Assembly: GCA_900545445.1 (NCBI GenBank)
Contig: UQZH01000004.1
Span: 1-64,000 of the forward strand
Length of the DNA stretch: 64,000 bases
DNA from: an uncultured Collinsella sp.
GTDB taxonomy: Bacteria; Actinomycetota; Coriobacteriia; Coriobacteriales; Coriobacteriaceae
Reading direction: 5' to 3'
Shown: piece after piece, positions 59,075-64,000 of the stretch
Layout of the letters: every line of letters begins with the position of its first letter
Position numbering within the stretch: the stretch's first letter is position 1
Notes under the pieces: generated by a model
Told to the model about the DNA's origin: nothing
Database searches by the model: none
What the model saw: the letters and a program-made list of their open reading frames with translations, nothing else
Translations under genes and position numbers: made by a program

Positions 59075-60319
59075 ATGGCAGCTCGCGTCTGCCTGGTCCA
59101 CTATCACGAGGTTGGACTGAAGGGCAAGAACCGCGCACATTTTGAGCATATCCTCATGGATAACATCAAGGCGGCCTTGGCCGCCTTTTCCGTGAATGCC
59201 GTGTCTCGAATTTCCGGTTATATCCTCGTGACCTTTAACGAGCATCAGGCCGACGAGGCGGCGCGCGTCATTCGCACCGTCCCCGGCGTTGCCCGCGTGT
59301 CCCTGGCATATCACACGAACCGCGACCCGCAGGAATACTGCGCCGCCGCCGTGAAGGCGCTGCGCGAATTTGGTCCCTTCGAGTCGTTTAAGGTGCATGC
59401 CAAGCGCTCGAACACCGACTTCGAGCTCACCTCGATTGATATCAATCGACAGGTTGGCGAGGTGCTGTGCGAGGCGTTTCCCGACAAAAAGGTCCAGATG
59501 CACGACCCCGACGCGATGGTGCACGTGCTGGTCGTCCAGGGTAGCGTCTACGTGTATGCGCGCTCCGAGCGCGGCGTGGGTGGCTTGCCGGTGGGATCTG
59601 CCGGCAAGGTCGTGACGCTTCTGTCGTCGGGCATCGATTCTCCGGTGGCGACCTGGATGCTCGCGCGTCGCGGCGCGGTGTGCGTGCCGGTACATTTCTC
59701 CGGTCGTCCGCAGACGCCTGATACGAGCGAGTATTTGGTGCAGGACATCATCCGCGCGCTTGAGCCGGGTGTTCAGATCGGCCGCCTGTACGTGGTGCCG
59801 TTTGGCGATTGTCAGCGTGAGATCTCGGTGACCTGCCCCAGCAACTTGCGCGTGATCATGTATCGTCGCATCATGTATTCGGTTGCTGAGCGCATTGCGC
59901 ATATCGAGGGCGCCAAGGCTATCGTGACCGGCGAATCGCTCGGTCAGGTTGCCTCCCAGACGCTCGAGAACATCATGGCCGTCAACGAGGCCGTGAAGAT
60001 CCCCGTGTTCCGTCCGTTGATCGGTTCGGACAAGCAGGAGATCATCGCACGCGCTGAGGAAATCGGTACCTTCGATATCTCGACCGAGGCTGCTCCCGAT
60101 TGCTGCACGCTTTTTATGCCGCGCCGCCCCGAGACGCACGCCAAACTCGATGCCGTGCATGAGGCGTGGGAGCTGTTCGATCACGAGGAGATGATTGAGC
60201 GCTTGCTCAAGCAGACCGAGTATATCGACTTCGAGAGCAACACGTATAAGGCCCCTAAGACCTTAAAACGCAAACATTCCGAGCTCGCTCCACGTGAGAT
60301 TTACCAAGATCACGAATAA
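59075..60319 (+). CDS. thiI: tRNA 4-thiouridine synthetase ThiI
   Basis: Adenylates U8 of tRNA and transfers sulfur. The 414-residue product has an N-terminal ferredoxin-like and THUMP region (VLVTFNEHQADEAARVIRTVPGV, VHVLVVQGSVYVYA) and the PP-loop SSGIDSPVATWMLARRG. The C-terminal rhodanese domain of E. coli ThiI is absent, as in most Gram-positives, so a cysteine desulfurase must supply sulfur directly. The ATG abuts the rpoZ stop. Confidence 0.94.
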   Translation: MAARVCLVHYHEVGLKGKNRAHFEHILMDNIKAALAAFSVNAVSRISGYILVTFNEHQADEAARVIRTVPGVARVSLAYHTNRDPQEYCAAAVKALREFGPFESFKVHAKRSNTDFELTSIDINRQVGEVLCEAFPDKKVQMHDPDAMVHVLVVQGSVYVYARSERGVGGLPVGSAGKVVTLLSSGIDSPVATWMLARRGAVCVPVHFSGRPQTPDTSEYLVQDIIRALEPGVQIGRLYVVPFGDCQREISVTCPSNLRVIMYRRIMYSVAERIAHIEGAKAIVTGESLGQVASQTLENIMAVNEAVKIPVFRPLIGSDKQEIIARAEEIGTFDISTEAAPDCCTLFMPRRPETHAKLDAVHEAWELFDHEEMIERLLKQTEYIDFESNTYKAPKTLKRKHSELAPREIYQDHE

Positions 60320-60329
60320 TGTTGTGTAT

Positions 60330-60364
60330 AGACCGGCGGTGATTTTGCATCGTCGGTCTTTTTC
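60330..60364 (+). terminator. Rho-independent terminator after thiI
   Basis: A 12-base-pair stem (60330-60341 with 60348-60359, two G-T pairs) with loop ATTTTG, followed by TTTTC. It ends the mihF-gmk-rpoZ-thiI unit. Confidence 0.9.
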
Positions 60365-60434
60365 TATCTGGGCATTAGGCGATAAACGGTTCATTTGTCG
60401 ACGTGTGCCTGAATAAATGGACACTTTTCCGCAA

Positions 60435-60469
60435 GGTTTTGGTCAGCTTTTGGTTTGACCGCGAAAACC
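60435..60469. promoter_or_regulatory. Imperfect inverted repeat upstream of comEA
   Basis: GGTTTTGGTCA (60435-60445) is answered by TGACC (60456-60460) and AAAACC (60464-60469) with a three-base bulge. It lies 65 bases ahead of comEA and may be an operator or a leader hairpin. The rest of the 214-base gap shows nothing else I can name. Confidence 0.35.
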
Positions 60470-60533
60470 GGTGTGGGCGTGCGGAGGCTGCGGCGTTCGT
60501 TTCCTGACACGATGGTGTTGGGAGGTGTTTGCT

Positions 60534-61244
60534 ATGGCGCAGCGCGAGCAACACGAACGGGTTAAACGGATGGACCGCTGGGCAGAAAAGCTGCTCGGCC
60601 ATAAGGCGATGGTCGTGGCGATCCTGGTTGTCATTGCCGCCGCGAGCGGCTTGGCGATGGCAGGTTTTGGTGGTCACTCCAGCGACGTATCGTTTGAGCG
60701 TAGTGATGAGGCGAGCGCCTCGGATGTGCGCGGGGCCGGGGATGCCTCTCCTGACGATGCCGATGAGCCGTCTGCCAAGAGCTCCTCTGCTGCCGAGGTG
60801 TACGTCGATGTTGATGGCGCCGTTGTGAAGCCTGGCGTGTACCGGCTTAAAGATGGAGCACGGGTGTCCCAGGCGATTGATGCCGCCGGAGGGCTTACGG
60901 CCGAGGCGGATGTGACGGTTCTTAACCGTGCGTCCAAGATCACCGATGGTCAAAAGATCTATGTGCCGACGGTAGGGGAGCAACAAACGGCTGCGGCCGT
61001 CGGCGCCGCCGAAAGCAGTGCTTCCACGACCCCTGGTACAGGGTCTTCGTCGGGACTTGTGAATATCAATACGGCAAGTGCGGCGGAGCTGCAGACGCTT
61101 TCGGGCATCGGGCCTTCTATGGCCCAGTCAATTATCGACGAACGGACGCAAAACGGGGCCTTTGCCTCGGTCGATGACCTTATGCGCGTATCGGGGATCG
61201 GTGAGAAGAAACTCGCCAAAATTAAAGATTGCATCTGCGTATGA
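60534..61244 (+). CDS. comEA: Competence DNA receptor ComEA
   Basis: Membrane-anchored DNA-binding protein for uptake of transforming DNA. The 236-residue product has one N-terminal transmembrane helix (AMVVAILVVIAAASGLAMAGF) and a Ser/Asp-rich linker. A SLBB domain follows (VYVDVDGAVVKPGVYRLKDGARVSQAI), then a second linker and a C-terminal helix-hairpin-helix domain (VNINTASAAELQTLSGIGPSMAQSIID). ATG 60534 is eight bases after GGGAGG. It overlaps comEC by four bases. Confidence 0.95.
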   Translation: MAQREQHERVKRMDRWAEKLLGHKAMVVAILVVIAAASGLAMAGFGGHSSDVSFERSDEASASDVRGAGDASPDDADEPSAKSSSAAEVYVDVDGAVVKPGVYRLKDGARVSQAIDAAGGLTAEADVTVLNRASKITDGQKIYVPTVGEQQTAAAVGAAESSASTTPGTGSSSGLVNINTASAAELQTLSGIGPSMAQSIIDERTQNGAFASVDDLMRVSGIGEKKLAKIKDCICV

Positions 61245-63544
61245 GTGCGACCGAGCGCGAGCATGTGATGCCACCGCGCCCATTGATGCCGTGGGCGATA
61301 GCCCTTTGTGCCGGCTTGTGTGCGAGCTGTGGGTTAGTGCTTAACATGGCGGCCGATGCGCTGCTGGGAGAGCGGGCGGCGCCCGTCACATTGCTTATGG
61401 CCATTCCCTTCGCGGCTGCGACGTGCATCGTATTGGCACGGTCCTGTATGCGTCTTGTGCGGTGGAAGCGATGGCTGTATGCCGCGGCCCTTGGCCTCGT
61501 TGCGGGAGCGGTCGTGTCCGCGGCTTGGGCGATAGGAGCGCTACACGCATCGAGGGCACTGGATAATCGGGCTGCGAGCAGTCTTGAGTTTGTTGTGCAC
61601 GGCGATCCGTCCATCAATGACGGTGTGTACTCCTATACCTGCGATGCGTTTGCGGGCGAAAAGCATTTGGGTCAGGTATGGCTGTCGTGCGATCGTGAGC
61701 TCGGCGTCGGTTCGCATGTACGTGCTATCGGTCGAATTTCGCGCTTTGAGAATGATGCGTATGGGCGCTCACGCGTGCTTCGGGGCGAGCTTCGAAAGGT
61801 TAAAGTCGTCCGGTTGGTATCGATCGACGAGGGCCCTCCAGGCCCGTTGTCTTGGCTTCGAAACGAGCTCCTTGCCGTTATCGCGCCTGCGACCGATCCA
61901 GCGCGCTCGCTCATTGCCGGCGTTGTCTGCGGACGCTCGGCCGAGCTGCGTGCCCAGCCGGCGGGCGATTGGTTTTCGGTAACGGGCACCGCACATCTTA
62001 TCGCTGTCTCGGGTAGTCATCTTGCCATCGTGGGGTTTGTGATTGAGAGCGCCCTGCAAAAGACACGCCTCTCTCGTGGGCTGCAGCGGGGGCTGTTGGT
62101 GCTGGCCCTCGCTGCCTATGCCGTTTTTACGGGCGCTTCGCCCTCGGCCGTGCGCGCGTGCTGCATGGTGGCGGCGTCGCTTGTCGCCAACGGCGCCGGG
62201 CGTCGTCGGCATGGCCTCTCGGCTCTGTTCGTCACCATGGCAATCTTTGTGTTGCTGCGTCCGACGGTATTGTTCGAAATGGGTTTTCAGCTTTCGTGCG
62301 CCAGTGTCTTTGCCATCCTTTGTTTTTGCCCCTACGCCACCTACGCCTTGGGCGAGCTGGGCATGCCATCGGGTGTCGCCAGCGTTTTGTCTGTCACGCT
62401 GTGCTCGCAGCTGGCGACACTTCCCGTTACGATTCCCGCATTTGAGACGTTTTCGCTCATTGCCCCACTTGCAAATGCCGTGATCGGTCCGGTGATAAGC
62501 GTGCTGCTCGCTGTATCGGTTGTGCTGGTGCCCTGCTCGCTTGTGCCGCTGCTGCGTCACGGGGCGCTCGTGGTGCCCATGATTGTCGCCCGCTGTGCGC
62601 TGTTCTTTGAACAGCTCTTTGCTGCCGTTCCGGGCGCATCCGTAAGCGTGCCGCCCGATACGCCCTTGGTATATGTGGTGCCGTTCGCGCTGGTGGCCCT
62701 CTTGGTCTGGTGGCCACGCCCCCGCGCGCGGAGCATGGCAGCGGGGCTGCTGTGTTTAATGCTCGCAGCGGGTGTTCCGTATGTCTATTGGGATCGATGT
62801 GCGCCGCCTTCGGTAACGGTCCTCGATGTTGGCCAGGCCGATGCGATTCTGGTTCGTCAGGGTGGCGCCGTGGCACTCGTCGACTGTGGGCTCGATGACC
62901 GCGTGGTGTCGGCGTTGGTTCGCAATAACGTCCACCATATCGACGCCGTCTTCGTGACGCATTGGGATGAAGACCATTGGGGCGGTCTTCCCGACGTACT
63001 CGTTCGTTTTTCGGTTGGAACCATTGCGGTTGCGGCCGATGCACTTGACGGCGCGCCTACTGAGGTTCTGAATCGCCCGGGTGTAACGTATCGGCAGGTG
63101 GCTCGCGGAGACACGGTCGATATCGGCGCATTTCGGGCTCGTGTGATGTGGCCGTTTGACACGGTGGATGGCGAGGGCAATGAGGACTCTCTTGTTTTGC
63201 TGCTCTCCTACGCTCAGGAAGGCAAGAGCCTGCGTGTGCTCCTTACTGGTGACGCCGAGCTCGATCAGGAGCGCGAGTTTGTACAGGAGGTGGGAGATAT
63301 CGATGTGCTCAAGCTGGGGCATCATGGCTCAAAAGTTTCCGTCGACACAGACCTGCTGGGCACGCTTAAGCCCGAGTTCTCTATCGCGAGCGCCGGCGAG
63401 GGGAATCGTTACGGCCATCCATCCGATGCCTGTATTGATGCCGTGAAGGAAGCGGGTGGTGCGTTCGCATGCACCATCGAACACGGCGACATTACCGTCA
63501 CGCCGACCGCGAAGGGCTTTGCCATGCGATGCCAGCGACCGTGA
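61241..63544 (+). CDS. comEC: Competence DNA channel ComEC/Rec2
   Basis: Polytopic channel that passes single-stranded DNA into the cell. The 767-residue product has several N-terminal helices, an OB-fold region (about residues 105-200), and the competence domain with LIAVSGSHLAIVGF. More helices follow, then a C-terminal metallo-beta-lactamase-like domain with FVTHWDEDHWGG and LGHHGSK, a candidate nuclease. Both the HxDxDH site and the helices look intact. ATG 61241 overlaps the comEA stop. Confidence 0.95.
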   Translation: MSATEREHVMPPRPLMPWAIALCAGLCASCGLVLNMAADALLGERAAPVTLLMAIPFAAATCIVLARSCMRLVRWKRWLYAAALGLVAGAVVSAAWAIGALHASRALDNRAASSLEFVVHGDPSINDGVYSYTCDAFAGEKHLGQVWLSCDRELGVGSHVRAIGRISRFENDAYGRSRVLRGELRKVKVVRLVSIDEGPPGPLSWLRNELLAVIAPATDPARSLIAGVVCGRSAELRAQPAGDWFSVTGTAHLIAVSGSHLAIVGFVIESALQKTRLSRGLQRGLLVLALAAYAVFTGASPSAVRACCMVAASLVANGAGRRRHGLSALFVTMAIFVLLRPTVLFEMGFQLSCASVFAILCFCPYATYALGELGMPSGVASVLSVTLCSQLATLPVTIPAFETFSLIAPLANAVIGPVISVLLAVSVVLVPCSLVPLLRHGALVVPMIVARCALFFEQLFAAVPGASVSVPPDTPLVYVVPFALVALLVWWPRPRARSMAAGLLCLMLAAGVPYVYWDRCAPPSVTVLDVGQADAILVRQGGAVALVDCGLDDRVVSALVRNNVHHIDAVFVTHWDEDHWGGLPDVLVRFSVGTIAVAADALDGAPTEVLNRPGVTYRQVARGDTVDIGAFRARVMWPFDTVDGEGNEDSLVLLLSYAQEGKSLRVLLTGDAELDQEREFVQEVGDIDVLKLGHHGSKVSVDTDLLGTLKPEFSIASAGEGNRYGHPSDACIDAVKEAGGAFACTIEHGDITVTPTAKGFAMRCQRP

Positions 63545-63552
63545 TGACATCG

Positions 63553-63582
63553 TTGGCGCGCGGTGGACCCCTGGGCTAAAAT
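63553..63582 (+). promoter_or_regulatory. Promoter of holA
   Basis: TTGGCG at 63553-63558 and TAAAAT at 63577-63582 with an 18-base spacer, 40 bases before the holA start. Confidence 0.55.
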
Positions 63583-63622
63583 GGCACGGTACGAATTCGA
63601 GTGTGTGCGAGAGGGGAGCGCA

Positions 63623-64000
63623 ATGTCCGAAACCGGTCTGCTGCCGGCATATCTGATCGTCGGTACCGATGGGGTCAAGCGCGACCACGCCGTCTCGCGT
63701 ATGAAAGCTCGCTTGGAAAAGTCGGGTATGGTTGAGTTCAACCTCGATGAACGCGACATGACGAAAGATCCCGATATCGAGTCGATCATCGGCTCGCTCA
63801 ATACCTTTCCCATGGGCAGCGAGTTTCGCCTGGTGATCCTCGACGGCTGCTCCAAGCTTGCCAAGGCGGTCTCGGAACCGCTTGTCGAGTACCTCGCAAG
63901 TCCCAGCCCCACGACGGTCTGTCTCATTATTGCCGACTCACTTGCCAAGAATACGCGCCTGTATAAGGCAATCGCCAAGATCGACAAGAAGGCTATCGTC
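63623..64000 (+). CDS. holA: DNA polymerase III delta subunit, 3' end cut by window
   Basis: Clamp-loader subunit. The frame from ATG 63623, preceded by GAGGGGAG, is open to the window edge, giving 126 residues. The visible part reads LLPAYLIVGTDGVKRDHAVSRM, then VEFNLDERDM, IIGSLNTFPMGSEFRLVIL and TVCLIIADSLAKNTRLYKAI, which matches the N-terminal AAA+-like domain of HolA (degenerate P-loop, as expected for delta). comEA-comEC-holA is a widespread bacterial order, which supports the call. Confidence 0.9.
   Translation, partial: MSETGLLPAYLIVGTDGVKRDHAVSRMKARLEKSGMVEFNLDERDMTKDPDIESIIGSLNTFPMGSEFRLVILDGCSKLAKAVSEPLVEYLASPSPTTVCLIIADSLAKNTRLYKAIAKIDKKAIV

Noticed and set aside
1..64000. CRISPR arrays, tRNA or rRNA genes, prophage or intact insertion sequences
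   Set aside because: No spaced repeat arrays, cloverleaf sequences, phage genes or transposases were recognised; the one tyrosine recombinase fits housekeeping XerC/D.

Overview
The window is a GC-rich, gene-dense bacterial chromosome segment. It looks like a Coriobacteriia member and most likely a Collinsella-type gut actinobacterium. The genus is inferred from gene order, GC content and gene style, not from any search. Supporting signs are an actinobacterial mIHF gene next to gmk and rpoZ, a split TIGR03960/TIGR03936 pair before rplU-rpmA, many TTG/GTG starts, alanine/glutamate-rich tails on ribosomal proteins, and adhE with pyruvate phosphate dikinase, which fit an anaerobic fermentative life. 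Almost everything reads on the + strand; the exceptions are dinB, a phosphotransferase-fold gene, adhE and rpmB. No tRNA, rRNA, CRISPR array, intact insertion sequence or prophage was seen.

Layout: 1-2.8 kb holds a truncated membrane protein, a cyclophilin and a membrane-anchored TPR protein. 2.9-9.8 kb is the elongasome block mreB-mreC-mreD-mrdA(PBP2)-rodA plus a DUF697-like membrane protein. 9.9-16.7 kb holds the radical-SAM pair, rplU, rpmA, obgE, nadD, yqeK and rsfS. dinB lies in reverse at 16.7-18 kb. 18.2-20.7 kb is rpsP-khpA-rimM-trmD-lepB. 20.7-27.7 kb is glyQ-glyS-ppsR-ppdK. 27.8-30.6 kb is a large secreted protein with an ETX/MTX2 (aerolysin-like) pore-forming-type core, standing alone between housekeeping genes; it is the most interesting gene here. 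30.8-37.4 kb is rplS-rnhB-yraN-comM-dprA-trmFO-xer. 37.4-47.7 kb is rpsB-tsf, then pyrH-frr-uppS-cdsA-dxr-rseP-ispG-proS, covering translation, isoprenoid and phospholipid precursors and intramembrane proteolysis. 47.9-51.9 kb is the reverse-strand block. 52.2-57.7 kb is the pyrimidine cluster pyrR-B-C-K-D-F behind a PyrR-type leader; pyrE and carAB are absent from this segment. 57.9-60.3 kb is mihF-gmk-rpoZ-thiI. 60.5-64 kb is comEA-comEC-holA, the last cut by the window edge.

Together these genes cover cell-wall elongation, ribosome assembly, de novo UMP synthesis, MEP-pathway isoprenoids and a scattered DNA-uptake set (comM, dprA, comEA, comEC). The non-coding sequence is also informative. 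It includes strong rho-independent terminators, recurrent promoters with a TGC-extended -10 element, a perfect 62-base palindrome between adhE and rpmB, a perfect operator-like palindrome upstream of adhE, a TTTACC repeat array upstream of ppdK, and structured leaders before rpsB and pyrR.
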